From an uncultured Clostridium sp. (GTDB lineage Bacteria; Bacillota; Clostridia; Lachnospirales; Lachnospiraceae): a stretch of DNA of 64,000 nucleotides. Each line of letters begins with the position of its first letter. The stretch's first letter is position 1. The stretch lies in NCBI GenBank assembly GCA_900542035.1, contig UQMJ01000009.1:1-64000 (forward strand), read 5' to 3'. Below, piece by piece: positions 1 through 8,065 of the stretch. The translations under genes and the position numbers were made by a program. The notes under the pieces are model-generated. The model was not told the origin of the DNA. It did no database searches and saw only the letters and a program-made list of their open reading frames with translations.

Positions 1-1
1 T

Positions 2-72
2 GGCGACATAGCCAAGCGGTAAGGCGTGGGTCTGCAACACCCTGATCACCAGTTCAAATCTGGTTGTCGCCT
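2..72 (+). tRNA. tRNA-Cys (GCA)
   Basis: A cloverleaf can be folded by eye. The seven-base acceptor arm (2-8 with 65-71) pairs fully, the anticodon loop is CTGCAAC with anticodon GCA, and the T arm ACCAG/CTGGT encloses TTCAAAT. The discriminator base is T, as usual for tRNA-Cys. CCA is not encoded. A terminator follows at once. Confidence 0.95.
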
Positions 73-80
73 CTATCCAG

Positions 81-124
81 AAAACCTCAGAAATCTTGTA
101 AATCAAGATTTCTGAGGTTTTTTT
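81..124 (+). terminator. Intrinsic terminator of tRNA-Cys
   Basis: A perfect inverted repeat of about 16 bp (arms near 83-98 and 104-119, with a 5-base loop) is followed by a run of T. It lies 9 bases after the tRNA and ends that transcript. Confidence 0.9.
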
Positions 125-191
125 GTTTCATAGATACTTTATGAAATTCATATCATGAAAGCATTTCCTGTGATTTTTCTGCCTATTTTTA

Positions 192-431
192 TTAATTTTC
201 AAAAAATTTTTCTATAGGTACCTGCAGAATCTGGGACAATCCGTAAAGTTCAATATCTGTCACAGTACGGGAACCATCTTCGATACGAGAGATAGACCCC
301 CTGCAAATATACACTGCCAAAGTTTCCAATTTAGCAGATAGTTGCTGTTGGCTCATTTTTCGCTCTTTTCGATACTGCTTTATCTTTTCTCCTGTAAGAT
401 TGTTTTTTGTACCATCAATTATTCTTGGCAT
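192..431 (-). CDS. XRE-family helix-turn-helix regulator
   Basis: Small DNA-binding protein of 79 residues made almost entirely of one Cro/C1-type helix-turn-helix domain (about residues 14-70). The pattern IKQYRKERKMSQQQLSAKL...SISRIEDGSR is typical of XRE repressors. It has no second domain, so any ligand sensing is not visible. It is read away from the secreted-protein gene at 543. The shared intergenic region holds two related palindromes (453-473 and 504-520), so it probably represses its neighbour and possibly itself; this is inferred from position. A GGAAGG ribosome site precedes the ATG. Confidence 0.85.
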   Translation of the reverse strand: MPRIIDGTKNNLTGEKIKQYRKERKMSQQQLSAKLETLAVYICRGSISRIEDGSRTVTDIELYGLSQILQVPIEKFFEN

Positions 432-452
432 ATTTTACCTTCCATTCACAAT

Positions 453-473
453 ATTGTCTTGTAATAAGACAAT
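453..473. promoter_or_regulatory. Candidate XRE operator 1 (palindrome)
   Basis: ATTGTCTT and AAGACAAT face each other across five bases (GTAAT). The half-site TGTCTT matches the second palindrome downstream (TGTCCT). It overlaps the likely -35 of the rightward gene. Confidence 0.5.
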
Positions 474-487
474 TACTATGGTATAGT
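459..487 (+). promoter_or_regulatory. Promoter of the choline-binding-type gene
   Basis: TTGTAA (459-464), a 17-base spacer and TATAGT (482-487) resemble a sigma-A promoter. The -35 lies inside operator 1 and the start region runs into operator 2, an arrangement suited to repression. Confidence 0.55.
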
Positions 488-503
488 GAATATAAAGAAA
501 ATA

Positions 504-520
504 TGTCCTATAACAGGACA
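504..520. promoter_or_regulatory. Candidate XRE operator 2 (palindrome)
   Basis: TGTCCT-ATAAC-AGGACA has the same half-site pattern and five-base spacing as the palindrome at 453-473. The two centres are about 49 bp apart. It lies just downstream of the predicted transcription start. Confidence 0.5.
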
Positions 521-542
521 AAGAAAAAATTTAGGAGGGGCT

Positions 543-1754
543 ATGATGTTGAAGAAGGTTTTATTTGTGACAATGGTATTGTCTTGCTCTATGTCAATTT
601 CAGCAATGGCAGGAACCTGGCAAGCAGGAACAGGAGCAGATCAAGGAAAGTGGTGGTATGATACTGGTAATGGTTCCTATGCGAATAATGGCTGGCAGTG
701 GATTGATGGAAATGGAGACGGAACAGCGGAATGCTATTACTTTGATAATATGGGGTGGCTGTTAACCAATACTACCACGCCAGACGGTTATACAGTAAAT
801 GCAGACGGAGCATGGGTAGAGAATGGACGGGTACAGGAAAAAGCAAATGCAATAGAAATCGCACCAATTAGTGAAAGCGATTTTGTTGTAGCTGGTAACA
901 ATTCTGTTACGACAAATACAGCAGATCACAGTATTCTGACAAACTGGGAGCTTATGGGACAGTCTGCATATCCGATTACATATCATGTATTTATCACAGG
1001 AGATGCTGTAACAACAGCACGCGGAATTACTTTCGGAAATTCAATGGCAGATGTTACTGAGAAATATGGAGAGGCTGTTCCTCGAAGCTACAGCAATACC
1101 TCCGACAGATGGTATCAACTAATGGTAAATGCGGGATATGCTGACGCAAACACAATAACTACTTCATCTACGGTAATAGAATATAGAAAAGCACCTTATG
1201 GAATCTGTTTTTATTTTAATCAGCAAGATACGCTAATTGGGGTTGTGTATTATAAAGATATAACTATGACAGAAATTACTGATAACGCTACAGGGATTTA
1301 CGATGGAAGTTATCAGTATATTCAATCGAAGGCTTATTATAGAAATGCTCCTGATCAGGAGTATCAACTTTTTAGAGAAACTCCCATATGGAATGGGGCA
1401 TCTTATGACGAAGCTTTAGAAGCGCGCTATCAGTTAGGTCAAATGGCGGATTTTTCATTTGATGCAGTAATAAAAGACAGCAGCCAGAATGGTTTTTCTA
1501 TATATTATCCCGCAATAGCAGATACGGAAGAAGATATTAAGCATTTTACAAAAAAGGAAAATAATTATTATATGGATTGGTATGCTTGGGCGGGACAACG
1601 CTATTCAACTACAGATGAATCTATGTATATTGAACTCGACAATAATACTTTGACGATGGTTGAATATTTTACATATCCAGAGGTAGATGAGGACAATCCG
1701 GCATATTCCATGAGCGGAAAAGAAATGATATTGAAAACTATTTATACGAAATAA
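543..1754 (+). CDS. Secreted protein with choline-binding-type repeats
   Basis: Exported protein of about 403 residues. A signal peptide (Lys-Lys then a hydrophobic stretch ending SISAMAG) is followed by roughly 70 residues of aromatic/Gly-rich repeats (GKWWYD, NNGWQWIDGNGDG, CYYFDNMGWLL, AWVENG). These resemble the cell-wall/choline-binding repeats of Clostridia, so the protein probably attaches to wall polymers. The remaining 300 residues match no family I recognise. A longer in-frame start at 486 is rejected because AGGAGG (533-538) sits 4 bases before ATG 543 and 7 bases before ATG 546; either may be used. Expression is probably controlled by the divergent XRE protein. Confidence 0.75.
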   Translation: MMLKKVLFVTMVLSCSMSISAMAGTWQAGTGADQGKWWYDTGNGSYANNGWQWIDGNGDGTAECYYFDNMGWLLTNTTTPDGYTVNADGAWVENGRVQEKANAIEIAPISESDFVVAGNNSVTTNTADHSILTNWELMGQSAYPITYHVFITGDAVTTARGITFGNSMADVTEKYGEAVPRSYSNTSDRWYQLMVNAGYADANTITTSSTVIEYRKAPYGICFYFNQQDTLIGVVYYKDITMTEITDNATGIYDGSYQYIQSKAYYRNAPDQEYQLFRETPIWNGASYDEALEARYQLGQMADFSFDAVIKDSSQNGFSIYYPAIADTEEDIKHFTKKENNYYMDWYAWAGQRYSTTDESMYIELDNNTLTMVEYFTYPEVDEDNPAYSMSGKEMILKTIYTK

Positions 1755-1763
1755 GATATAGTC

Positions 1764-1803
1764 AAGAGGTTGATAGACGCTTTTATCTATCAACCTCTTC
1801 TTA
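1764..1803 (+). terminator. Hairpin terminator after the secreted protein
   Basis: A perfect 13-bp inverted repeat (1764-1776 and 1787-1799, 10-base loop) starts 10 bases after the stop. The T-run is weak on either strand. It also lies downstream of the convergent DHHW gene. Confidence 0.65.
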
Positions 1804-1867
1804 GTATTGCGGAGCCTCCCGAACACTGCACGGTACACGGATGCTAACTTCTGTTTTAATAGGCGCA

Positions 1868-3037
1868 TTACCAGCTCAGTTTGCTGACATTAACGTCTTT
1901 GATGAAACCAGGTATCTGGTATAGAACCAGGATGTCTGTAATGCCTTGTTCTTCGATAAATTGATTGATTTTTCCATTAAAGTAACGGAGATCAATCATA
2001 TGGGTTTCGTCAAAATGAAGAGCTGCAAAAGGGGCAAAGCTATGTGCATAGGAGTCTTTTATAATCAATAGTTTTTTGTCAGAATGTTGGGCAGGATTCT
2101 CGATCTTTGTCCAGCCGTGATTACCATCCAGGAACACCCGATACTGATCGCGGGTATTTAAGGCATCCATAGAATACAGGCTGTGGGCTGGCTGTGAACT
2201 GCCGTCATAATAAACGTTCCATTCAGGCTCACTGGCAGGCCGGTAGAGCTGGATAGAGTCAGGAGCGATAGGAAGATTCAGCTTTGAATGAATTGTTCCC
2301 AGAAAGTTTGTTGAAACCGTTTCTATGGCAAAATCAGATGGGGCAAGGGGATCTATCCCAAGAGAATCTGCCCATGCAGTATAACCGATGTAAGCACCAG
2401 CAGAAGTCCAATGATGATCCGTACGGTAATAAAGGGCATCGGATGATATGCTGGAATCAAAGTGTGCAGCCAATAAGGCGTCACGCACAGGCACCATTAG
2501 GGAAGCAATGCTTTTTTGTTCTAAATCCGTAAGAACCTGAGCCTGGGAGAACGGATGGGCAAATGGCGGAAGTTTATCGGTTAAAATCTCTGAAGCCGAC
2601 GGAGTCAGCATAATACGGACGTGCTGGGAACCTAAAAGTTCTTCCTGCTTTTTCGCAAACACAGATAAGCGTTCCAGGTTTTTTTCATAAAGTGCATAAT
2701 CAATATCTTCATCATAAAGAGCTTCAATCAGGTATTGATCCGTTCCAAGCCATACGCCATTAATCTCTTTTTTCAGCTGAATTTGCTCTGCAGCTGTTTT
2801 TACTCCAATCCAGTCGTCACGGAAGGGAAACTGGTCGCTTAAGTACTTTTCATAATCTGTACCGAACTTTCCGCTTTTTAAGCTATCCCAGGAAAACTGG
2901 GGAAGCTGCGCCAGATAGCGGTTTTCTGTCTCTGAAAATCCCTTTTTGGGAAGAAACACAGACAAAAGAGCGCCGCAGCCCAGAAAGGCACAGAAGAGAC
3001 CGGTTATAACAGCCGGATAGAAAGATTGTTTTTTCAT
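1868..3037 (-). CDS. DHHW-family (AlgX/SGNH-like) membrane-anchored protein
   Basis: Protein of 389 residues with one N-terminal membrane segment (about 9-30) and an extracytoplasmic domain. The signature TDHHW lies at about residues 206-210 and LLIIKDSYAHSF near 330, both typical of DHHW/AlgX-type SGNH proteins that work with MBOAT acyltransferases. The family is thought to move acyl groups onto envelope polysaccharides outside the membrane. It is the last gene of a three-gene leftward set (DUF4358, MBOAT, DHHW); the gap from the MBOAT gene is 27 bases. The acceptor polymer is not identifiable here. Confidence 0.85.
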   Translation of the reverse strand: MKKQSFYPAVITGLFCAFLGCGALLSVFLPKKGFSETENRYLAQLPQFSWDSLKSGKFGTDYEKYLSDQFPFRDDWIGVKTAAEQIQLKKEINGVWLGTDQYLIEALYDEDIDYALYEKNLERLSVFAKKQEELLGSQHVRIMLTPSASEILTDKLPPFAHPFSQAQVLTDLEQKSIASLMVPVRDALLAAHFDSSISSDALYYRTDHHWTSAGAYIGYTAWADSLGIDPLAPSDFAIETVSTNFLGTIHSKLNLPIAPDSIQLYRPASEPEWNVYYDGSSQPAHSLYSMDALNTRDQYRVFLDGNHGWTKIENPAQHSDKKLLIIKDSYAHSFAPFAALHFDETHMIDLRYFNGKINQFIEEQGITDILVLYQIPGFIKDVNVSKLSW

Positions 3038-3064
3038 ATTTAATAAATATCCTTTCTGGCCGCG

Positions 3065-4489
3065 TTAAAAGCGGAAATATAAAAATGGGTTGTAGGTAGC
3101 GTTTACCAGATAGGCAACGGATAAAAACAGAACCAGACCTAAAAACAGGGGTTCCAGAATTTTTCCGGCGTTCTGGAATCTGGTTTTGCTGTCAGGCGAT
3201 AAAACGCTTGCCGCTTTCGCTGGTAAAGGCGTTGAGCCTACTGCCGAAATAAGAAGCAGAATCAGATTGCCGCAGAGCAAAAATAACGTCCGTTCATTAC
3301 AGAAAGGAAGTCCGGCGCCTCCAACCATCTGAAGCAGATACGCAAATCCAGCATTCATATCTTCAAAGGCAAATAAGACCCAGCCAAATATGACCAGAAG
3401 ACAGGCATAAATGTGCTGTATCCAAGAAGGAAGGCGGTTTAGCCAGTTTTTAAAGACAAATTTTTCTAATAAGAGCAGGATTCCAAAATACAATCCCCAG
3501 AGCAAAAAGTTTAAGTTCGCTCCATGCCAGATTCCGGTAAGAAGCCATACAATTAAAATATTGCGGACTTGGAGAAGCCGTCCATTCCGGTTGCCGCCCA
3601 GAGGAATATATACATATTCTTTAAACCAGGTTCCCAAGGAAATGTGCCAGCGTCTCCAAAATTCTGTAATACTCTTGGAGATATACGGGTATCGGAAGTT
3701 ATCCGGAAAACGGAAGCCCAGCATATGCCCCATGCCGACTGCCATATCGGAGTAGCCGGAGAAGTCAAAATAAATCTGAAAAGAAAATGCTAAAATCCCT
3801 ATCCAGACCATTAGAATGCTTCGTTCCTGGGGAAGAACGGCGCTGATTTCTGTCCATAAAGCACCAGTCTGATTGGCCAACAATACTTTTTTGCCTAATC
3901 CAATGATAAAAAGGCGGATTCCAAGGGCAAACTGCTCCAGGTTTTCCTGGCGGCAGTTCAGTTCCAGGGCAATGTCCTGATAGCGTACAATAGGTCCTGC
4001 AATTAACTGTGGAAACATAGAGACATATGCGCCAAAAGAGATTAAGTTGTTCTGGACAGGCGCTTCGCCTCGGTACACGTCAATAGTATAGGACATTGTC
4101 TGGAAGGTATAAAAAGAAATGCCGATAGGAAGAGCCAGGCCCAGAAGGGGGACGCTGCTTCCAGTCAATTCATTAAAGGAACGGATAAAGAAATCCGTAT
4201 ATTTGAAAACAATCAGCAAAGACAGATTGATTACAGCAGAAGAAGCAACTACCCATTTTGCCGCTGTCAGATTCCCTTTTTCTTTAAAAGATCCAACCAG
4301 TTTCCCATGAATGAAATCAACTAATGTAGAAAACAGAAGGAGGGAGATGTACACCGGCTCCCCCCAACCATAAAAAATAAGACTTCCAATAAATAAAATA
4401 GTGTTGCGCAGCCGTTTTGGCGCTGCAAAATACAGCGCCAGAAACAGCGGCAGAAATCGGAACAGGAATAAAAGACTGCTGAATACCAT
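3065..4489 (-). CDS. MBOAT-family O-acyltransferase (AlgI/DltB-like)
   Basis: Polytopic membrane protein of 474 residues. The MBOAT signatures WRRWHISLGTWFKEYVYIPL and TGIWHGANLNFLLWG are present, the second with the conserved active-site His. In known systems such proteins pass an acyl group, usually acetyl, across the membrane to a partner that modifies a surface polymer. The partner here is presumably the downstream DHHW protein. The start ATG lies 3 bases after the stop of the DUF4358 gene and has no clear ribosome site, so translation is probably coupled. Length and topology fit the AlgI/PatA group. Confidence 0.92.
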   Translation of the reverse strand: MVFSSLLFLFRFLPLFLALYFAAPKRLRNTILFIGSLIFYGWGEPVYISLLLFSTLVDFIHGKLVGSFKEKGNLTAAKWVVASSAVINLSLLIVFKYTDFFIRSFNELTGSSVPLLGLALPIGISFYTFQTMSYTIDVYRGEAPVQNNLISFGAYVSMFPQLIAGPIVRYQDIALELNCRQENLEQFALGIRLFIIGLGKKVLLANQTGALWTEISAVLPQERSILMVWIGILAFSFQIYFDFSGYSDMAVGMGHMLGFRFPDNFRYPYISKSITEFWRRWHISLGTWFKEYVYIPLGGNRNGRLLQVRNILIVWLLTGIWHGANLNFLLWGLYFGILLLLEKFVFKNWLNRLPSWIQHIYACLLVIFGWVLFAFEDMNAGFAYLLQMVGGAGLPFCNERTLFLLCGNLILLLISAVGSTPLPAKAASVLSPDSKTRFQNAGKILEPLFLGLVLFLSVAYLVNATYNPFLYFRF

Positions 4490-4492
4490 GGC

Positions 4493-5062
4493 TTATTTAA
4501 AGTAGCCATTAATAATGTCAATGGCAATCTGGTTGTTTTCAGAAGCAGACTCTAAAGCGGCCTCGTCGCCTTTTTCCAAAGCTTCGTCAGTAGGAGCGCC
4601 TAACATAACAAAGAATACATAATCGCCATGGCGGACCACCTGGGATGCCTGAATTTTGGAAATATTCATTGGATACTGCATGGTGTCATTTACCAGGCGA
4701 TCTCTGTAAGCATTCAGAGCGGCTTCGACATCGTCGCCTTTGCCTTCCTTTGCTTTCACCCCGATAAACGTTTCGACAAAGGTGCTGATCATTGGCATTT
4801 CTGCCACATAGCTTTCACAAAGATCCGGAGAAAGGCCAATTACATCTGACAGCATCTGATCATCAACTGCGGAGTTGGGGATATAATTTTCACCATAAGC
4901 TTCCTTTATGTCATTCAGAACATCATCCAGAGACACATTTACTACAGTTTCCTGGGCAGTGGTTTCATTTTCAGACGGACTGCTGGCACAGCCGGTCATA
5001 GCTGCCGCAGATAAGGAAGCTGCCATAAAAAATGCAAGAATTTGTTTTTTCATCATAATCAA
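4493..5062 (-). CDS. DUF4358 lipoprotein of the O-acylation cassette
   Basis: Small lipoprotein of about 189 residues. The signal peptide ends in a lipobox (MTGC, Cys about 25) followed by a Ser/Thr/Glu-rich linker and a DUF4358-type domain. DUF4358 proteins commonly sit beside MBOAT and DHHW genes in Lachnospiraceae; their role is unknown and may be assembly or quality control of the acylation complex. The start is probably TTG at 5062, because GGAGG lies 6 bases before it, while the in-frame ATG codons (5056, 5053) are 12 and 15 bases away. It is the first gene of the leftward operon. Confidence 0.8.
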   Translation of the reverse strand: MIMMKKQILAFFMAASLSAAAMTGCASSPSENETTAQETVVNVSLDDVLNDIKEAYGENYIPNSAVDDQMLSDVIGLSPDLCESYVAEMPMISTFVETFIGVKAKEGKGDDVEAALNAYRDRLVNDTMQYPMNISKIQASQVVRHGDYVFFVMLGAPTDEALEKGDEAALESASENNQIAIDIINGYFK

Positions 5063-5103
5063 TATAATCCTCCTTTAAGTGCCGAAATGGCTTTTACCCC
5101 ATT

Positions 5104-5132
5104 ATTATAAAGGAGGAAAAGAAAAATTGCAA
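5104..5132 (-). promoter_or_regulatory. Promoter of the DUF4358-MBOAT-DHHW operon
   Basis: On the minus strand TTGCAA (5132-5127), a 17-base spacer and a perfect TATAAT (5109-5104) lie about 40 bases before the start codon. Confidence 0.75.
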
Positions 5133-5231
5133 TTTACGAATCTCTAAAGGATCCTTAAGAAATTAGAACAAGATATTACAGAAATAAAAACAAAACAAAC
5201 CAGGATAAGTCTTTAAATTAGGCATAATTTA

Positions 5232-5240
5232 TGGTAAAAT
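5232..5240 (+). promoter_or_regulatory. Extended -10 promoter of the rhomboid operon
   Basis: TGG-TAAAAT forms an extended -10 element 27 bases before the rhomboid ATG. The -35 position (TTTAAA, 5212-5217) is weak. Confidence 0.45.
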
Positions 5241-5267
5241 GTTCCTACTACGAAGGAGATAATTGCC

Positions 5268-5879
5268 ATGAATTCGTCACATTCCAAGAATCAAATTGCC
5301 TGGGTAAATGGCTGCCTGATCGCAGTAAATATCCTGTATTTTTTACTGCTTGAAGGAAAAGGATCCAGTCAAAATACGGAAGTAATGGTAAAATATGGAG
5401 CGCTGTATGCGCCGCTGGTGATCTTGAAAAAAGAATATTATCGACTGATAACAGCAATGTTTATGCACTTTGGAATTGAACATTTAGTGAATAATATGCT
5501 GATTTTGTTCGTTTTAGGGGATAACTTAGAGCGGGCGCTGGGAAAAGTAAAATACCTGATATTTTATTTGACGTGCGGAATAGGAGCCAATATAGTTTCG
5601 GTCTATTTTTATTGGACAACTGAGCCGAATGTGGTATCAGCAGGAGCCTCCGGAGCGATATTTGGAGTTGTTGGCGGATTGATTTATGCAGTTCTCAGAA
5701 ATAAAGGACGACTTGAGGATTTAAGCGGCAGACAAATAATCTTAATGGCAATTTTTTCTCTGTATCTGGGATTTACCAATGCAGGAACCAATAATACGGC
5801 CCATTTGTCGGGAATTTTTATCGGACTGCTGATGGGTGTGGTTCTGTATCGGAAGCGGGGACAGAGGCAAGAAAGATAA
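5268..5879 (+). CDS. Rhomboid-family intramembrane serine protease
   Basis: Membrane protein of 203 residues with about six hydrophobic segments. The nucleophile motif GASGAIFG places the catalytic Ser at about 128, and the general-base His is at about 179 in TAHLSG. HFGIEHLVNNM near residue 67 matches the conserved first core helix. Rhomboids cleave transmembrane substrates inside the bilayer; the substrate cannot be told from sequence. GAAGGAGA precedes the ATG. It leads a short rightward set with the HIT and ECF sigma genes, and the spacing suggests one transcript. Confidence 0.9.
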   Translation: MNSSHSKNQIAWVNGCLIAVNILYFLLLEGKGSSQNTEVMVKYGALYAPLVILKKEYYRLITAMFMHFGIEHLVNNMLILFVLGDNLERALGKVKYLIFYLTCGIGANIVSVYFYWTTEPNVVSAGASGAIFGVVGGLIYAVLRNKGRLEDLSGRQIILMAIFSLYLGFTNAGTNNTAHLSGIFIGLLMGVVLYRKRGQRQER

Positions 5880-5901
5880 GGAAACCAGGAGGAAAGTATT
5901 T

Positions 5902-6321
5902 ATGAAAGATGAGATGTGCATTTTTTGCAAAATAGCAAATGGAGAGATTCCATCTGCTACCGTATATGAAGATGAGGAGTTTCGGGTCATTCTGGATTTG
6001 GGACCGGCTTCTGAAGGCCATGCATTAATTCTTCCCAAAAATCATTTTAAAGACGTATGCGAATTAGATGCCGAAACTGCAGCAAAGGTACTTCCGTTAG
6101 CGGCAAAAATAGGTGCAGCGATGAAAGAAGCGCTGGGATGCGCAGGCTTTAATCTGGTTCAGAATAATGGCTTAGAAGCAGGTCAGACAGTATTTCATTT
6201 TCATATGCACATCATTCCAAGATATGAAGGCGGCCCGTCGATGGTAACATGGGAACCTCACACAGCAGATAGTGAGAAGCTGGCTCAAATCGCAGAAAAG
6301 ATTGAGAACGCCCTTTCATAG
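5902..6321 (+). CDS. HIT-family nucleotide hydrolase/transferase
   Basis: Cytosolic protein of 139 residues. It starts with the zinc-type pair CIFCKIANGEIPS and contains the histidine triad HFHMHIIPRY near residue 96-105, which holds the nucleophilic His. HIT proteins hydrolyse or transfer nucleoside monophosphates from substrates such as AMP-lysine or diadenosine polyphosphates. The start is fixed by AGGAGG 8 bases before ATG 5902; the frame is open further upstream into the rhomboid gene but has no ribosome site there. Confidence 0.93.
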   Translation: MKDEMCIFCKIANGEIPSATVYEDEEFRVILDLGPASEGHALILPKNHFKDVCELDAETAAKVLPLAAKIGAAMKEALGCAGFNLVQNNGLEAGQTVFHFHMHIIPRYEGGPSMVTWEPHTADSEKLAQIAEKIENALS

Positions 6322-6335
6322 TTTAGGAGAATAAC

Positions 6336-6875
6336 ATGCAGCAAAAGATAAATGAGCTGTTGCTGTCTATGTATGAGGAATATCAGGCGACTCTTCGAGT
6401 ATTGGCAAAATCGTATGGCATTCCGGATAAAGATATTGATGATATTGTGCAGGAAACATTTATATCCTATTTTGGACATTATTCTTTAGAATGGACGTTG
6501 GATCGTAAGAAAGCAATGCTGGTAAGGATTTTGAAAAATCGCTGCGTAGATTATCACAGAAAACAGCGGAAGGTAAATACGATTAGTATTGATTCTGAGG
6601 AATTTATTGAAGACTGCAGGATGTCTGAACAGTATTATGCGGAATCCTCATTTAATCAGATTTTTGAAAATGAGACCTTGAAAGAAGTATATAAGGTTAT
6701 TGCCAAAATGAGCAAAGACTTGCAAGAAGCGGCCATCCTGCATTTGATAGAAGGACGGCCGCAGAAAGAAGTCTGTGAAATTCTGGGAATCAGCAGTGAT
6801 GCCTGCCGTGCCAGAATTTCAAGAGCCAGGAAATTTCTCCGAAGGGAATTGAGAAAAGAAAATATGGATCATTAA
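6336..6875 (+). CDS. ECF-type sigma-70 family sigma factor
   Basis: Protein of 179 residues with region 2 (about 10-75, including DIDDIVQETFISYF) and region 4 (about 120-175, LHLIEGRPQKEVCEILGISSDACRARISRARKFL). Regions 1 and 3 are absent, as in extracytoplasmic-function sigma factors. It should redirect RNA polymerase to a small stress or envelope regulon. No anti-sigma gene follows directly, because murG comes next on the other strand. The membrane protein at 8066, whose C-terminal part resembles DUF4367, is a candidate partner by family only. Its 3-prime end overlaps the 3-prime end of murG by 4 bases. Confidence 0.88.
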   Translation: MQQKINELLLSMYEEYQATLRVLAKSYGIPDKDIDDIVQETFISYFGHYSLEWTLDRKKAMLVRILKNRCVDYHRKQRKVNTISIDSEEFIEDCRMSEQYYAESSFNQIFENETLKEVYKVIAKMSKDLQEAAILHLIEGRPQKEVCEILGISSDACRARISRARKFLRRELRKENMDH

Positions 6876-7936
6876 TCGGCATACTGTTCAATTAATGAGA
6901 TAACAGTGGTTACAGCGTTTCCCTGATGGCTGTTTTCCATGGCAGAGATATAAGTCTGGCGGTTGCTGTATAGCTGGGTAACAGCTTGATACAGCGTGTC
7001 GTCGGTCAGATTTTCTTCTTCCAGTACGGCGCTGAATCCCTGTTTGCCAAAAGACTTTGCATTTAAAATCTGATCGCCGCGGCTGGCAGCAGCAGAGAGA
7101 GGAATCAGCAGATTCGGTTTCCGGAGAGCCAGTATTTCACAGATGGAATTGGCGCCGGCTCTGGAAATGATCAGATCAGCAGCAGCAAATAAGTGTTTTA
7201 ATGGGGCATCTACATATTCGTATTGTACATATCCGTCGGTGCCAATCAGGGTTTCATCCAGATTGCCTTTTCCACAGATATGTATAATCTGGAATTGCTG
7301 TAGAAGGCGGGGAAGGATGCTGCGGACAGCAGTATTTACTTTTACGGAACCAAGACTGCCGCCGATAATCAGAATAATTGGCTTATCTGGGGTCAGGCCG
7401 GTGTATTTTAAGCCTGCCAGACGATCGCCCTGGAGAATCTCGGCGCGGATCGGGGAACCAGTTAAGACAGCCTTATCAGCAGGAAGGTATGGCAATGTCT
7501 CTGGAAAATTGCAGCAGACTTTTTTGGCTGATGGGATGCACAGTTTATTGGCAAGGCCAGGCGTCATATCGGATTCGTGAATAATCGTTGGGATTTTATA
7601 ATGTTTTGCAGCTAAAACGACGGGAACTGAAACGAAGCCGCCTTTGGAAAAAACCACATCGGGTTTATATTTTTTCATTAATTTTAGTGCTTCCAGATAG
7701 CCTTTTACAACACGGAACGGATCGGAAAAATTTTTCAAGTCAAAATAGCGGCGAAGTTTGCCGGATGAGATAGCATCATAGGGGATGCCGGCGCTTTCGA
7801 TCAGTTTTTTCTCAATACCTTGTTTGGAACCAATATAATGGATTTCATAGCCTAATTCCTGTAAAGACGGAAGCAGCGCAAGATTCGGGGTAACATGGCC
7901 AGCGGTACCGCCGCCGGTCAGTATGATTTTTTTCAT
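6872..7936 (-). CDS. murG: UDP-GlcNAc:lipid I N-acetylglucosaminyltransferase
   Basis: Peripheral membrane glycosyltransferase of 354 residues that turns lipid I into lipid II in peptidoglycan synthesis. The N-terminal loop GGGTAGHVTPNLAL binds the lipid carrier side, and the C-terminal half shows the nucleotide-sugar signature around LIISRAGANSICEILALRKPNLLIPLS (given in part). Length matches MurG (about 355). It stands alone here rather than in a dcw cluster. GGAGG precedes the ATG. The 3-prime end is convergent with the sigma gene. Confidence 0.95.
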   Translation of the reverse strand: MKKIILTGGGTAGHVTPNLALLPSLQELGYEIHYIGSKQGIEKKLIESAGIPYDAISSGKLRRYFDLKNFSDPFRVVKGYLEALKLMKKYKPDVVFSKGGFVSVPVVLAAKHYKIPTIIHESDMTPGLANKLCIPSAKKVCCNFPETLPYLPADKAVLTGSPIRAEILQGDRLAGLKYTGLTPDKPIILIIGGSLGSVKVNTAVRSILPRLLQQFQIIHICGKGNLDETLIGTDGYVQYEYVDAPLKHLFAAADLIISRAGANSICEILALRKPNLLIPLSAAASRGDQILNAKSFGKQGFSAVLEEENLTDDTLYQAVTQLYSNRQTYISAMENSHQGNAVTTVISLIEQYAD

Positions 7937-8065
7937 ATAAAAGACCTCCGGTATTTTTATAGTTATATAGTAACCAGAATAAAGAAAAAGTCAACCCTCA
8001 GAACCAGGAAAATTGGGAAACAGAAGGAAGAATCATCAATTTATAAAATCAATGCGAGGTGCAGC

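Noticed and set aside
2..72. tRNA-Cys as an integration site
   Set aside because: No integrase, direct repeat of the tRNA end or mobile genes were seen nearby.
1801..1867. Possible remnant of a mobile element after the secreted protein
   Set aside because: The short sequence differs in style from its surroundings but shows no terminal repeats or recognisable transposase fragment.
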